From Denitromonas iodatirespirans (lineage in GTDB: Bacteria > Pseudomonadota > Gammaproteobacteria > Burkholderiales > Rhodocyclaceae), in NCBI RefSeq assembly GCF_018524365.1, contig NZ_JAEKFT010000011.1, positions 62,001-126,000 of the forward strand: a DNA stretch of 64,000 nt. Direction: 5' to 3'. The position numbers and the translations under genes were made by a program. Shown in pieces: positions 17,767 to 27,897 of this stretch. The notes under the pieces were generated by a model. That model did not search any database and was not told the origin of the DNA. It saw only the letters and a program-made list of their open reading frames with translations. Position 1 is the stretch's first letter, and each line of letters starts with the position of its first letter.

Positions 17767-18540
17767 ATGCAAGCGTACAAACGCAACCCCACCCGCGGCT
17801 TCGCCTGGCTGGTCGACGGCTTCCGCCTGTGGAAGCGCAGCCCGGCGCTGGTCACCTACCTGACCTTCGGCTATCTGCTGATCCTGGTGCTGCTCAGCGT
17901 CATTCCCCTGATCGGCCAGGCCGTCGCCTCGCTGATCCTGCCGATCATCTCGCTCGGCGTGCTCAACGGCATGCTGGCGATTCACGAAGGGCGCAAGGCC
18001 GGCCCCGAAGTGCTGCTGTCGGGCTTCAAGAGCAATGTCGGCGGCCTGGTGACGGTCGGCGGGCTCTACCTCACCGGCACCCTGCTGGCGCTGGCCGCCA
18101 CCGCGTTGATCGACGGCGGCGCCCTGCTGCGCATCATGGTCGGCAACCAAGCCCTCGACGAAGCCACCATGGCCACGCCGGGGCTGATGGGCGCCTCGCT
18201 CTTCGGCACCTTGCTGACCACCCCGCTGATGATGGCCTACTGGTTCGCCGCCATGCTGGTGGGCTGGTGCGGCCTGTCGGCGCCCAAGGCCATGTTCTTC
18301 AGCCTGATCGCCTGCTGGCGCAGCTTCGGCGCCTTCAGCCTGTATGTGCTGGGGATCTTCTTCCTGGTGCTGGGCGGGCCGGCGCTCTTGATCTCGGTGA
18401 TCGCACAGGGCTCGCCGGCGCTGGCCAGCCTGCTCACCGTGCCGCTGCCGCTGATCACCATTCCCATCGTCTTCGCCTCCTTCCTGCCCAACGCGCTCGA
18501 CATCTTCGGCCAGGACGTGCCGCACACCGCCCATGCCTGA
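17767..18540 (+). CDS. BPSS1780 family membrane protein 2
   Basis: This 257-residue paralogue of the preceding gene starts one base after its stop. It has about six membrane helices and the same pattern of a short cytosolic N terminus with Trp-Lys/Leu-Arg before the first helix. Tandem duplication followed by divergence is likely, and the proteins may form a hetero-oligomer, although nothing in the sequence proves this. Its 3' end overlaps the nadD start by 8 bases. Confidence 0.8.
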   Translation: MQAYKRNPTRGFAWLVDGFRLWKRSPALVTYLTFGYLLILVLLSVIPLIGQAVASLILPIISLGVLNGMLAIHEGRKAGPEVLLSGFKSNVGGLVTVGGLYLTGTLLALAATALIDGGALLRIMVGNQALDEATMATPGLMGASLFGTLLTTPLMMAYWFAAMLVGWCGLSAPKAMFFSLIACWRSFGAFSLYVLGIFFLVLGGPALLISVIAQGSPALASLLTVPLPLITIPIVFASFLPNALDIFGQDVPHTAHA

Positions 18541-19195
18541 CGGCCCGATCGGACTGCTCGGCGGCACCTTCGACCCGATCCACATCGGCCATCTGCGCCT
18601 GGCCGAAGAAGCGCGCGAAACCCTCGGCCTGGCCGAGCTGCGCCTGATCCCGGCCGGCGAACCGCCGCACCGCGACACCCCGCGCTGCCCCGGCGAACAC
18701 CGCCTGGCCATGGCCCGGCTGGCGGTAGCCGACAACCCGCTGCTGACAGTCGACGACAGCGAAGTCCGCAGCGAAGGCCCGAGCTACACCGTGCTCACCC
18801 TCGAACGCCTGCGGGCGCAGGTCGGCCCCGAGCGGCCGCTGGTATTGATCCTCGGCGCCGACGCCTTCGAAGGCCTGCCCGGCTGGCACCGCTGGGAGAA
18901 GCTCTTCGCCCTGGCCCATATCGCCGTCGCCAACCGGCCCGGCTACGCGCCGCACGGCCGGCGCTGGCCGGCGGTGCTGTCGGCCGAGCTCGATGCCGCC
19001 TGCCGGGGGCGCCGGCTGAAGCACCCCGATCAGCTGCGCGCCGCGCCAGCCGGTGGTCTGCTGTCTTTCGACATGACCCCGCTGGCCATTTCGGCCACCC
19101 ACATCCGCGAACTGCTGGCCCAGGGGCACAGCGTCCGTTATTTGCTCCCCGCTCCGGTTCTCGACTATATTGCGGCGCACTCCCTCTATAGCTGA
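18533..19195 (+). CDS. nadD: nicotinate-nucleotide adenylyltransferase
   Basis: This 220-residue enzyme makes nicotinate adenine dinucleotide from NaMN and ATP in NAD synthesis. The nucleotidyltransferase signature GGTFDPIHIGHLRLAEE is at residues 10-26, with SATHIRELL (ISxTxxR motif) near the C terminus. It overlaps the preceding membrane gene and leads the conserved nadD-rsfS-rlmH-maf-rng group. Confidence 0.97.
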   Translation: MPDGPIGLLGGTFDPIHIGHLRLAEEARETLGLAELRLIPAGEPPHRDTPRCPGEHRLAMARLAVADNPLLTVDDSEVRSEGPSYTVLTLERLRAQVGPERPLVLILGADAFEGLPGWHRWEKLFALAHIAVANRPGYAPHGRRWPAVLSAELDAACRGRRLKHPDQLRAAPAGGLLSFDMTPLAISATHIRELLAQGHSVRYLLPAPVLDYIAAHSLYS

Positions 19196-19199
19196 CCCC

Positions 19200-19550
19200 A
19201 TGGAACTCGACCAACTCCAACAAACCGTCGTGAACGCGCTCGAAGACGTCAAGGCGACGAACATCGAAGTCATCGACACCACCAAGCTGACTGCGCTGTT
19301 CGACCGCATGATCATCGCCAGCGGCAACTCCGGCCGGCAGACCCGCGCCCTCGCGCGCAATGTGCAGGACGAGGTGAAGAAAGCCGGCGGCGCCGTCAAC
19401 AGTGTCGAAGGCGAAGACGGGGGCGACTGGGTGCTGGTCGACCTGGGCACCATCATCGTGCACATCATGCAACCGGCCGTGCGCGCCTATTACAACCTCG
19501 AAGAACTCTGGAAGGCCACGCCGAGCCACCCCAAACCCAGCAAGCCGTGA
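19200..19550 (+). CDS. rsfS: ribosomal silencing factor RsfS
   Basis: This 116-residue protein (Iojap family) binds ribosomal protein L14 and prevents subunit joining when nutrients are short. The family core is present: [27 protein letters not shown] and [18 protein letters not shown], followed by YYNLEELW. The ATG at 19200 is used because an upstream in-frame start lies inside nadD. Its TGA overlaps the GTG of rlmH. Confidence 0.96.
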   Translation: MELDQLQQTVVNALEDVKATNIEVIDTTKLTALFDRMIIASGNSGRQTRALARNVQDEVKKAGGAVNSVEGEDGGDWVLVDLGTIIVHIMQPAVRAYYNLEELWKATPSHPKPSKP

Positions 19551-20017
19551 AACTGCTGATCGTCGCCGTCGGCACGCGCATGCCCGAGTGGGTCAGCGCG
19601 GGCTACGACGACTACGCCAAGCGCATGCCGCGCGAGGCATCGATCGAACTCCTCGAAGTCAAGGCCGAGCCGCGCACCACCGGCAAGACGGTGCCGGCCA
19701 TGATGGCCGCCGAAGCCGCCCGCATCGAAGCCGCGCTGCCCGAGCGCTGCCACCGCGTGATCCTCGACGAGCGCGGCCTTGAGCTGACCACCCGCAAGCT
19801 GGCCGAGCGCTTCGAGCGCTGGCTCGCCGACGGCCAGGACGTGGCCTTCATCATCGGCGGCCCGGACGGCCTCGACCCCGCCCTCAAGGCCACCGCCCAC
19901 GACACCGTGCGCCTCTCCGGCCTGACCCTGCCCCACGCCCTGGTGCGCCCGCTGCTGGCCGAGGCGCTGTATCGCGCCTGGAGCCTGACCCGCAATCACC
20001 CCTACCATCGGGAATAG
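19547..20017 (+). CDS. rlmH: 23S rRNA pseudouridine-1915 N3-methyltransferase
   Basis: This 156-residue SPOUT methyltransferase modifies pseudouridine 1915 in helix 69 of 23S rRNA using SAM. It has the knotted-fold motifs [15 protein letters not shown] and [23 protein letters not shown], and the C-terminal HPYHRE. It starts with GTG, which overlaps the rsfS stop. Its TAG stop codon belongs to a palindromic repeat (20014-20075), one of four genes in the window ending this way. Confidence 0.97.
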   Translation: MKLLIVAVGTRMPEWVSAGYDDYAKRMPREASIELLEVKAEPRTTGKTVPAMMAAEAARIEAALPERCHRVILDERGLELTTRKLAERFERWLADGQDVAFIIGGPDGLDPALKATAHDTVRLSGLTLPHALVRPLLAEALYRAWSLTRNHPYHRE

Positions 20018-20075
20018 GGCGGGTTCAAGCCGCCGACACCGCCGTGGTATCCCGGCCGGTTGAAACCGGCCCTAG
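20014..20075. repeat. TAGGGCGGGTTCAAGCC palindromic repeat at the rlmH stop
   Basis: A 62-bp element beginning ATAGGGCGGGTTCAAGCCGCC and ending GGTTGAAACCGGCCCTAG. It resembles the copy at 56591-56656 in both arms. The TAG near its start is the stop codon of rlmH. Confidence 0.65.
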
Positions 20076-20154
20076 GCTGCCCGGTCAAGGTCCATCATCG
20101 GCCGGGCGGGGCCCGAATCCCGTAAAATGGCGCAGATCGTCATCGACCGCCGCC

Positions 20155-20763
20155 ATGCACACATCCATCTACCTCGCCTCCAACAGCCCGCGCCGTCGCG
20201 AATTGCTCCGCCAGATCGGCGTGCGCTTCGATGTGCTGGTGTTCCGCGGTGATACCCGGTTCGACCAGGATGTGGACGAAACGCCGCATCCGAACGAAGC
20301 GCCGGACGACTACGTCCAGCGCGTCGCCCTGGCCAAGGCCGAAGGCGGTTTGCAGCGTGTGAACTGGCGCCACCTGCCCGCCCGGCCGGTGCTCGCCGCC
20401 GACACCACGCTCGCGCTCGAGGGCCGGATCATCGGCAAACCGGAAGACGCCGCGCATGCCCGCGAGATCCTGCGCGCCCTGTCCGGCACCACGCATACCG
20501 TGCTCACCGCCGTCGCCCTGGGCGACGATCAGCGCATCGAGCATCGGCTCAACACCAACCGCGTGCGCTTCCGCACGCTGGGCGAGGACGACATCCGCCG
20601 CTACATCGCCACCGGCGAACCCATGGACAAAGCCGGCGCCTACGGCATCCAGGGGCGCGCGGCGATGTTCGTCGAGCATATCGAGGGCAGCTACACCGGC
20701 ATCATGGGCCTGCCCCTGTTCGAGACCGCCGAGCTGCTCGGCCGCTTCGGCCTCGCTCCCTGA
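20155..20763 (+). CDS. Maf family nucleoside triphosphate pyrophosphatase
   Basis: This 202-residue protein hydrolyses non-canonical or specific NTPs to NMP and PPi (Maf/YhdE/YceF family). The N-terminal SNSPRRRELLRQIG loop and LAADTTLALEGRIIGKPED, which carries the catalytic Asp, are intact, as are the AYGIQGRA and GSYTGIMGLPLFE segments. Nucleotide preference (YhdE-type dTTP/UTP versus YceF-type m7GTP) cannot be fixed by eye. The start at 20155 follows the rlmH repeat by 79 bases. Confidence 0.93.
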   Translation: MHTSIYLASNSPRRRELLRQIGVRFDVLVFRGDTRFDQDVDETPHPNEAPDDYVQRVALAKAEGGLQRVNWRHLPARPVLAADTTLALEGRIIGKPEDAAHAREILRALSGTTHTVLTAVALGDDQRIEHRLNTNRVRFRTLGEDDIRRYIATGEPMDKAGAYGIQGRAAMFVEHIEGSYTGIMGLPLFETAELLGRFGLAP

Positions 20764-20788
20764 ATTCATCTGCTTGGCCGACCTCTCA

Positions 20789-22243
20789 ATGACCGAAGAC
20801 TTTCTGATCAATTTCACCCCGCAGGAAACCCGCGCCGCCCTCATGCAGCAAGGCGTGGTGCAGGAGCTGCATGTCGAGCGCACCGCCAGCCGGGGCATCG
20901 TCGGCAATGTCTACCAGGGCAAGGTGGTGCGGGTGCTGCCGGGCATGCAGTCGGCCTTCATCGACATCGGCCTGGAGCGCACGGCCTTCCTGCATGTGGC
21001 CGACATCTGGAGCGACCGCCATAACGGCGAACATGCCCGCCCGATCGAAAAGATCCTGACCGAAGGCCAGAGCCTGATGGTGCAGGTGCTCAAGGACCCG
21101 ATCGGCACCAAGGGCGCGCGCCTGTCGACCCAGATCAGCATCGCCGGCCGGCTGCTGGTGTATCTGCCGCAGGAAAAGCACATCGGTATCTCCCAGCGCA
21201 TCGAGGACGAAGCCGGCCGCGAGGCCTTGCGCGAGCGCCTCACCCGGCTGATGGGAGAATCCGAAGCCGGCGGCTTCATCGTGCGCACCATGGCCGAGCA
21301 AGCCAGCGACGCGGAGCTGGCCACCGACATCGCCTACCTGCGCAAGCTGTGGCAGGAGATCATGAGCCGCGCCGCCGGCGCCAAACCGCCGCTGGTGCTG
21401 TACCAGGACCTGACCCTCGGCCAGCGGGTACTGCGCGACCTGGTCACCGACTCGACCTCGCGCATCATCGTCGACTCGCGCGAGAACTATCTCAAGCTCA
21501 CCGCCTTCGCCAAGGAATACATGCCGCGGGTGCTGCCGCTGATCACCCACTACACCGGCGAGCGCCCGCTGTTCGACCTGCACAATGTCGAGGACGAGAT
21601 CCAGAAGGCGCTGGCGCGCCGGGTCGAGCTCAAGAGCGGCGGCTACCTGATCATCGACCAGACCGAGGCGATGACCACCATCGATGTGAACACCGGCGGC
21701 TTCGTCGGTGCGCGCAGCTTCGACGACACCATTTTCAAGACCAACCTCGAAGCGGCGCAGACCATCGCCCGCCAGCTGCGCCTGCGCAACCTCGGCGGCA
21801 TCATCATCATCGACTTCATCGACATGGAAACGCCCGAGCACCGCGAGGCGGTGCTCGCCGAGTTCCGCCGCTCGCTCGAACGCGACCACACCAAGATGAC
21901 GGTCAACGGCTTCACCGCGCTGGGGCTGGTGGAGATGACCCGCAAGCGCACCCGCGAGTCGCTGGCCCACACCCTGTGCGAACCCTGCCCGACCTGCGAA
22001 GGCCGCGGCGAGGTACGCACGGCGCGCACCGTGTGCTACGAGATCCTGCGCGAACTGCTGCGCGAGGCACGCCAATACAACGCGCGCGAATTCCGCGTGC
22101 TGGCCGCGCCGAACGTCATCGATCTGTTCCTCGACGAAGAGTCGCAATCGCTGGCCATGCTGTCGGACTTCATCGACAAGACCATCTCGCTGCACCCCGA
22201 GGCCAGCTACACTCAAGAGCAGTACGACATCGTGCTGCTCTAG
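20789..22243 (+). CDS. rng: ribonuclease G
   Basis: This 484-residue endoribonuclease processes 16S rRNA 5' ends and some mRNAs. It has an S1-like RNA-binding domain (about 37-130, GNVYQGKVVRVLPGMQSAFIDIG), an RNase H-like region, and a DNase I-like catalytic region with the Mg2+-binding Asp residues in TTIDVNTGG and IDFIDME. The Zn-link CEPCPTCEGRG for dimerisation follows. It lacks the long C-terminal scaffold of RNase E, which separates RNase G from RNase E. The ATG at 20789 lies 25 bases after maf. Confidence 0.96.
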   Translation: MTEDFLINFTPQETRAALMQQGVVQELHVERTASRGIVGNVYQGKVVRVLPGMQSAFIDIGLERTAFLHVADIWSDRHNGEHARPIEKILTEGQSLMVQVLKDPIGTKGARLSTQISIAGRLLVYLPQEKHIGISQRIEDEAGREALRERLTRLMGESEAGGFIVRTMAEQASDAELATDIAYLRKLWQEIMSRAAGAKPPLVLYQDLTLGQRVLRDLVTDSTSRIIVDSRENYLKLTAFAKEYMPRVLPLITHYTGERPLFDLHNVEDEIQKALARRVELKSGGYLIIDQTEAMTTIDVNTGGFVGARSFDDTIFKTNLEAAQTIARQLRLRNLGGIIIIDFIDMETPEHREAVLAEFRRSLERDHTKMTVNGFTALGLVEMTRKRTRESLAHTLCEPCPTCEGRGEVRTARTVCYEILRELLREARQYNAREFRVLAAPNVIDLFLDEESQSLAMLSDFIDKTISLHPEASYTQEQYDIVLL

Positions 22244-22289
22244 GGTCGCGCCGCAGGCGGCGGCGTCCTGAACCCCGCGCGGAGGCACC

Positions 22290-22991
22290 ATGGCCCGCAG
22301 ACGCTACCACCCCGAAACCCACCACAGCCATCGCACCGGCTGGCTGCGCGCCGCAGTGCTCGGCGCCAACGACGGCATCGTGTCGACCGCCAGCCTGCTG
22401 CTCGGCGTGGCCGCTGCCGACGCCGGCCGCGACGCCCTGATGATCGCCGGCGTAGCCGCGCTGGTGGCCGGCGCCATGTCGATGGCCGCCGGCGAGTATG
22501 TGTCGGTCAGCTCCCAGGCCGACACCGAAGCGGCCGATCTGCGCCGCGAGCGCGCCGAGCTGGACGCCCACCCGATCCACGAACACCAGGAGCTGGCCGC
22601 CATCTACATCCAGCGCGGCCTCAGTCCCACGCTGGCCAACCAGGTGGCCCGCCAGCTGATGGCGCATGACGCGCTCGGCGCCCATGCCCGCGACGAGCTG
22701 GGCATCACCCAGACCCTGAGCGCCCGGCCGGTGCAGGCCGCGCTGACCTCGGCCGCCGCCTTCGCCGTCGGCGCCGCCCTGCCGCTGACCGCCGCCGCTC
22801 TCGCACCGGCACCGCTGCTGTTGCCGATGGTGTCCGTCACCTCGCTGGTGGTGCTCACCGCACTGGGGGCGCTGGGCGCACGCGCCGGCGGCGCCCCGAT
22901 GGCCCATGCCGCCCTGCGCGTCGCCTTCTGGGGGGCGCTGGCGATGGCGCTGACCGCCGGCATCGGCCGCCTGTTCGGTGCGGCGCTATGA
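22290..22991 (+). CDS. VIT1/CCC1 family iron/manganese transporter
   Basis: This 233-residue membrane protein belongs to the vacuolar iron transporter family. The N-terminal GANDGIVSTASLLLGVAAA, then AGAMSMAAGEYVSVSSQADTE, are the conserved pore-forming segments with metal-binding Asp, Met and Glu residues. A cytosolic helical region (about 85-135) connects to three C-terminal membrane helices. Bacterial members likely export Fe2+ or Mn2+. A strong GGAGG precedes the ATG. Confidence 0.92.
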   Translation: MARRRYHPETHHSHRTGWLRAAVLGANDGIVSTASLLLGVAAADAGRDALMIAGVAALVAGAMSMAAGEYVSVSSQADTEAADLRRERAELDAHPIHEHQELAAIYIQRGLSPTLANQVARQLMAHDALGAHARDELGITQTLSARPVQAALTSAAAFAVGAALPLTAAALAPAPLLLPMVSVTSLVVLTALGALGARAGGAPMAHAALRVAFWGALAMALTAGIGRLFGAAL

Positions 22992-23094
22992 GCGGGCAGC
23001 GGCCACCACCGTCCGCATCCGATACACTGGCCCCCCTGCAACACAGCGCTCGCCCACCTCAAACCATGCCGACCGACACCTCCGCCACCCCACG

Positions 23095-23766
23095 ATGAAC
23101 GACATTTCCACCGACGGCCTGCGCGCCGTGGTCTTCGACATGGATGGCCTGCTGCTCGACAGCGAGCGCATCGCCTATGCCATCGGCCGTCAGGTCAGCC
23201 TCGACCTGGGCATTCCGTGGACCCACGAAGTGGCGATGCAGATGATTGGCCTCAACTCGCGCGAGCACGAAACCCTGCTCAAGGGCGCCTTCGGCGAGGA
23301 CTACCCGCTCGAGGCCCACCGCGCCGAGTTCGGGAAGCGCTACGAGGCGGTGATCGCCGCCGGAACGATCCCGCTCAAGCCCGGCGTCACCGAGCTGTTC
23401 GACGCGCTCGATGCCGCCGGCCTGCCGCGCGCCGTGGCCACGTCGACCCGGCGCAGCCGCGCCCTGCCCAAGCTCGACGCGGTCGGCCTGCTGGCGCGGG
23501 TGCAGGTGGTGGTGGCCGGCGACGAGGTGGCGCGCGGCAAGCCGGCGCCGGATATCTTCCTGGCCGCCGCCGAGCGGCTCGGCCAGGCGCCGGCGCACTG
23601 CCTGGCGCTGGAAGACTCCAACGCCGGCGTGCGCGCCGCCCGCGATGCCGGCATGCACGTGGTGATGGTGCCCGACCTGCTGGCGCCGGCCGAGGACATC
23701 CGCGACGGCGGCATCCTGGTGGTCGACAGCCTGCTTGACATCGCCACCCGGTTCACGCGCCAATAA
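23095..23766 (+). CDS. HAD superfamily hydrolase
   Basis: This 223-residue cytosolic phosphatase carries HAD motif I FDMDGLLLDSE (nucleophile Asp and general acid Asp), motif II with Ser/Thr in AVATSTRRSRA, motif III Lys in RGKPAPDIF and motif IV LEDSNAGVRAA. The cap is an alpha-helical C1 type, as in beta-phosphoglucomutase-like enzymes. The substrate is not determined. The start at 23095 has no strong ribosome binding site, but the longer ORF adds an unlikely leader. Confidence 0.92.
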   Translation: MNDISTDGLRAVVFDMDGLLLDSERIAYAIGRQVSLDLGIPWTHEVAMQMIGLNSREHETLLKGAFGEDYPLEAHRAEFGKRYEAVIAAGTIPLKPGVTELFDALDAAGLPRAVATSTRRSRALPKLDAVGLLARVQVVVAGDEVARGKPAPDIFLAAAERLGQAPAHCLALEDSNAGVRAARDAGMHVVMVPDLLAPAEDIRDGGILVVDSLLDIATRFTRQ

Positions 23767-23796
23767 ACGCCCGTTTGATTTGCCTCATTGCTCGCC

Positions 23797-24405
23797 ATGA
23801 AACTGATCGGCATGCTCGACTCCCCTTTTGTGCGCCGCACCGTGGTGTCCGCGCACCTGATGCATCTGGCGCTGGATCACGAGCAGATCTCCGTCTTCCG
23901 CCAGTTCGACCAGTTCCGCGCGCTCAACCCCTTGGTCAAGGCGCCGACCCTGGTCTTCGACGACGGCACCGTGATGGTCGAAAGTCAGATCATCCTGCAG
24001 TACCTGGAAACCCTCGCCGCCCCCAAAGACCGGCTGACGCCGGCCGACCCCGCCGCGCGCCAACGCTGCCTGCGCCTGACCAGTGTGGCCCTGGCCGCCT
24101 GTGACCGCTCGGTGCAGCGCTACTACGAAACCAGCGTGCGCCCCGAGGTCCACCGCTGGCTCGACTGGACCGGTCGCGTCACCGAGCAACTGCTCGCCAG
24201 CTACGACATGCTCGAAGCGGAACTTGGCGCAAGCCCCTGGCTGTGCGGCAACGAGATCACCCAGGCCGACGTCACCACGGCGGTGGCCTGGCGCTTTACC
24301 CAGACCAAGCTGCCCGGCATCGTCGATCCGGCCCACTATCCTCGACTGGCCGCCCTTTCGGCCAAGGCCGAGGCCCTGCCGGCCTTCCAGGCCGCCGACT
24401 ACTGA
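23797..24405 (+). CDS. glutathione S-transferase family protein
   Basis: This 202-residue protein has an N-terminal thioredoxin-like domain ([22 protein letters not shown], with Ser in the usual catalytic position before Pro) and a helical C-terminal domain (about 80-202, [14 protein letters not shown]...[13 protein letters not shown]). The [11 protein letters not shown] segment corresponds to the glutathione gamma-Glu site. It stands directly before ruvA but has no known link to recombination. The substrate is unknown. Confidence 0.88.
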   Translation: MKLIGMLDSPFVRRTVVSAHLMHLALDHEQISVFRQFDQFRALNPLVKAPTLVFDDGTVMVESQIILQYLETLAAPKDRLTPADPAARQRCLRLTSVALAACDRSVQRYYETSVRPEVHRWLDWTGRVTEQLLASYDMLEAELGASPWLCGNEITQADVTTAVAWRFTQTKLPGIVDPAHYPRLAALSAKAEALPAFQAADY

Positions 24406-24415
24406 GCGCGACTTC

Positions 24416-25015
24416 ATGATCGGACGCCTGCGTGGCACCCTGCTGGAAAAGAATCCGCCGCAAATCCTCGTCGATGTGAGCGGCGTCGGCTACGAAGTCG
24501 ATGTGCCGATGAGCACCTTCTACCACCTGCCCGCCACCGGCCAGGCGGTGAGCCTGCATACCCACCTCGCAGTGCGCGAAGACGGCCATTTCCTCTACGG
24601 CTTCGGCAGCGAGGAAGAACGCGCCGTTTTCCGCCAGCTGATCAAGGTCTCCGGCATCGGCGCGCGCACTGCGCTGGCGGTGCTCTCCGGCCTGTCGGTC
24701 GGCGATCTGGCCCAGGCCATCGCCCTGCAGGAAGCCGGCCGGCTGGTGAAGATCCCCGGCATCGGCAAGAAAACCGCCGAGCGCCTGCTGCTCGAACTCA
24801 AGGACAAGCTCGGCAAGGCCCTGCCCACCGTCGCCGCCGGCCTCGCGCCGAGCGACACGGCCGCCGCCCCCGATGCGCGCAGCGACATCCTCAACGCGCT
24901 GATGGCCCTCGGCTACAACGAGAAGGAAGCGCTCGGCGCCATGAAAGGCCTAGCCGACGACGCCGGCGTGTCCGACGGCATCCGCCAGGCGCTCAAGCTG
25001 CTCGCCAAGCCCTGA
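24416..25015 (+). CDS. ruvA: Holliday junction helicase subunit RuvA
   Basis: This 199-residue protein binds four-way DNA junctions as a tetramer and recruits RuvB. Domain I is an OB fold ([20 protein letters not shown] start), domain II has two helix-hairpin-helix motifs ([14 protein letters not shown] and [18 protein letters not shown]), and domain III (about 150-199, [15 protein letters not shown]) contacts RuvB. Its stop overlaps the start of the DUF4442 gene, which separates it from ruvB. ruvC is 22 kb away. Confidence 0.97.
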   Translation: MIGRLRGTLLEKNPPQILVDVSGVGYEVDVPMSTFYHLPATGQAVSLHTHLAVREDGHFLYGFGSEEERAVFRQLIKVSGIGARTALAVLSGLSVGDLAQAIALQEAGRLVKIPGIGKKTAERLLLELKDKLGKALPTVAAGLAPSDTAAAPDARSDILNALMALGYNEKEALGAMKGLADDAGVSDGIRQALKLLAKP

Positions 25016-25530
25016 TGCGCACCACCGCATCGTCGCCACCGCGACAGGGCTTCCTGCGCAACATCCGGGTCGGCCCGCGCCTGTTCAAGTGGGGCATCAA
25101 CTTGTGGCCGCCATTCCTCGGCGCCGGCATCCGCGTGCAGCACATCGCGCCCGATTTCAGCGAGATCGTGGTCGCCCTGAAGATGGGCCTGTTCAACCGC
25201 AATTACGTCGGCACCCACTTCGGCGGCTCGCTGTTCTCGATGACCGATCCGTTCTACATGCTGATGCTGATGCACCGCCTGGGCAGAGGCTACGTGGTGT
25301 GGGATCGCGCGGCGAAGATCGACTTCCTGCACCCGGCCAAGGGCACGGTGACGGTCCGCTTCGTGCTCGACGACGCCAGGCTCGCCGCCGTGCGCGAGGC
25401 CACCGCCGACGGCGAGAAGCATCTGCCGGTGTTCACCGTCGAGGTCGTCGATGCCGACGGCGAGGTGTGCGCGCGGGTGGAGAAGACGGTCTATGTCCGC
25501 AAGGCGGCGCCGCGACCGGAAGTCGCCTAG
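25015..25530 (+). CDS. DUF4442 hotdog-fold thioesterase-like protein
   Basis: This 171-residue protein has the hotdog fold of DUF4442, related to PaaI-type acyl-CoA thioesterases. The segment NRNYVGTHFGGSLFSMTDPFYMLML corresponds to the central helix and active-site region, followed by a beta-sheet (VWDRAAKIDFLHPAKGTVTV). No activity can be assigned from sequence. It is coupled to ruvA by a TGATG overlap, an unusual partner for a recombination gene. Confidence 0.82.
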   Translation: MRTTASSPPRQGFLRNIRVGPRLFKWGINLWPPFLGAGIRVQHIAPDFSEIVVALKMGLFNRNYVGTHFGGSLFSMTDPFYMLMLMHRLGRGYVVWDRAAKIDFLHPAKGTVTVRFVLDDARLAAVREATADGEKHLPVFTVEVVDADGEVCARVEKTVYVRKAAPRPEVA

Positions 25531-25584
25531 CATCGCGCCGGCGCTGACGACACCCTCCCCGCCAACGCCCCCCCTGGATACCCC

Positions 25585-26082
25585 ATGAAGATCAGAGATG
25601 CCACCCATGACGACCTGGCCACGCTGGCCATGTTGGTCAGCGAATCCAATAAGGATGTCGCGGCCAGATTCGGGCTGCATGCGGGCAACTGCCCGAAGCA
25701 CCCCTCGTTTTGCACCGACGCATGGATCGCGGCCGATCTCGCACGCGGCGAGCGGTATTACATTCTCGAAGCGGATGGGCGGCCGCTCGGATGCGTCGCC
25801 TTTGAACGCCCGCGCCCCGACCTGGCCTACCTCAACCGGCTGTCGGTCCTGCCGGCGTATCGCCGCGCCGGCGCCGGCGCACGCCTGGTCGATCACATCA
25901 TCCGCCTGGCGCGCGACGCCGGTATCCGCACCATCAGCATCGGCGTCATCGGCGAACACCTCGAACTCCAAGCCTGGTATGCCCGGCTCGGCTTCCAGCC
26001 CGGCGACATCCAGCACTTCCCGCACCTGCCATTTTCGGTGCGCTACATGTCCTACACCGTAACGACCAGCTCGACGCTTTGA
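25585..26082 (+). CDS. GNAT family N-acetyltransferase
   Basis: This 165-residue enzyme likely transfers an acetyl group from acetyl-CoA to an amine. The acetyl-CoA loop is LSVLPAYRRAGAGARLVDHI (R/Q-x-x-G-x-G/A), followed by YARLGFQPGD at the C-terminal strand. The N terminus has MKIRDATHDDLATLA, typical of the fold. A Cys-Pro-Lys-His segment (HAGNCPKHPSFCTDAW) is unusual and reminiscent of a metal site. The substrate is unknown. It lies between the DUF4442 gene and ruvB. Confidence 0.88.
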   Translation: MKIRDATHDDLATLAMLVSESNKDVAARFGLHAGNCPKHPSFCTDAWIAADLARGERYYILEADGRPLGCVAFERPRPDLAYLNRLSVLPAYRRAGAGARLVDHIIRLARDAGIRTISIGVIGEHLELQAWYARLGFQPGDIQHFPHLPFSVRYMSYTVTTSSTL

Positions 26083-26168
26083 CGCCAGGCCCGCGGACGG
26101 CACGAATCGTGCCCCCGCGTCCGACGCCAACGGGATGCAGCGGCACACCGATCAGTTAAACTTCCGCC

Positions 26169-27221
<1,053 letters not shown>

Positions 27222-27224
27222 GCG

Positions 27225-27875
27225 ATGCCCGACGTCACCGTCCCCCTGCTCTTCGGCAGCGCCGTGGCCGCCCTGCTCGGCGTGATCGTCTGGCGCAAGA
27301 GCGTGGCCCAGGGGCGCGACCAGTTCATCGCCGACTACGACTTCCAGCGCCTGCTCGACAAGCGCCTCGCCGCCCGGCGCCCCGAGCTCGATGCCGCGCA
27401 GCGGAGCGACGTTTTCGCCGGCCTGCGCGACTGGTTCCAGATCAACCGCAAAGCCGGCCGACGCAAGCTGTCGATGCCGTCGCAAGCGGTGGACGACGCC
27501 TGGCACGAGTTCATCCTGTTCACCCGCAATTACCAGGCCTTCTGCCGCCAGGGCCTGGGCCGCTTCCTGCACCATGTGCCGGCCGAAGCCATGGATTCGC
27601 CAACCCAGGCACAACGCGGCCTGCGGCGCGTCTGGCGGCTGGCCTGCGGCCACGAGGGCATCGACCCGAAGTTGCCCACCCGCCTGCCGCGCCTGTTTGC
27701 CATCGACGCGGCGCTAGGCTTGAGCGACGGCTTCCGCTACCAGCTCGACTGCATGAAGGCCGGCGCGGCCGGGAGCGGCGCATATTGTGCCGGACACATC
27801 GGTTGCGGCGGCGGGTGCAGCGGCTGTGGCGGCGATTCGGACGGCGGATGCGGCAGCGGCTGCGGCGGCGATTGA
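27225..27875 (+). CDS. glycine-rich-domain protein with Cys/Gly tail
   Basis: This 216-residue protein has one N-terminal membrane helix (about 7-22), then a helical domain with QAVDDAWHEFILFTRNYQAFC, a signature I recall from GRDP-like (glycine-rich domain-containing) proteins. The last 35 residues consist almost wholly of Gly, Cys, Ser and Asp (CGGGCSGCGGDSDGG...) and could bind a metal. Three bases separate it from ruvB. The function is unknown. Another protein nearby (31475-31804) ends in a similar tail. Confidence 0.7.
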   Translation: MPDVTVPLLFGSAVAALLGVIVWRKSVAQGRDQFIADYDFQRLLDKRLAARRPELDAAQRSDVFAGLRDWFQINRKAGRRKLSMPSQAVDDAWHEFILFTRNYQAFCRQGLGRFLHHVPAEAMDSPTQAQRGLRRVWRLACGHEGIDPKLPTRLPRLFAIDAALGLSDGFRYQLDCMKAGAAGSGAYCAGHIGCGGGCSGCGGDSDGGCGSGCGGD

Positions 27876-27897
27876 CACTCACAACGAGGACACACAC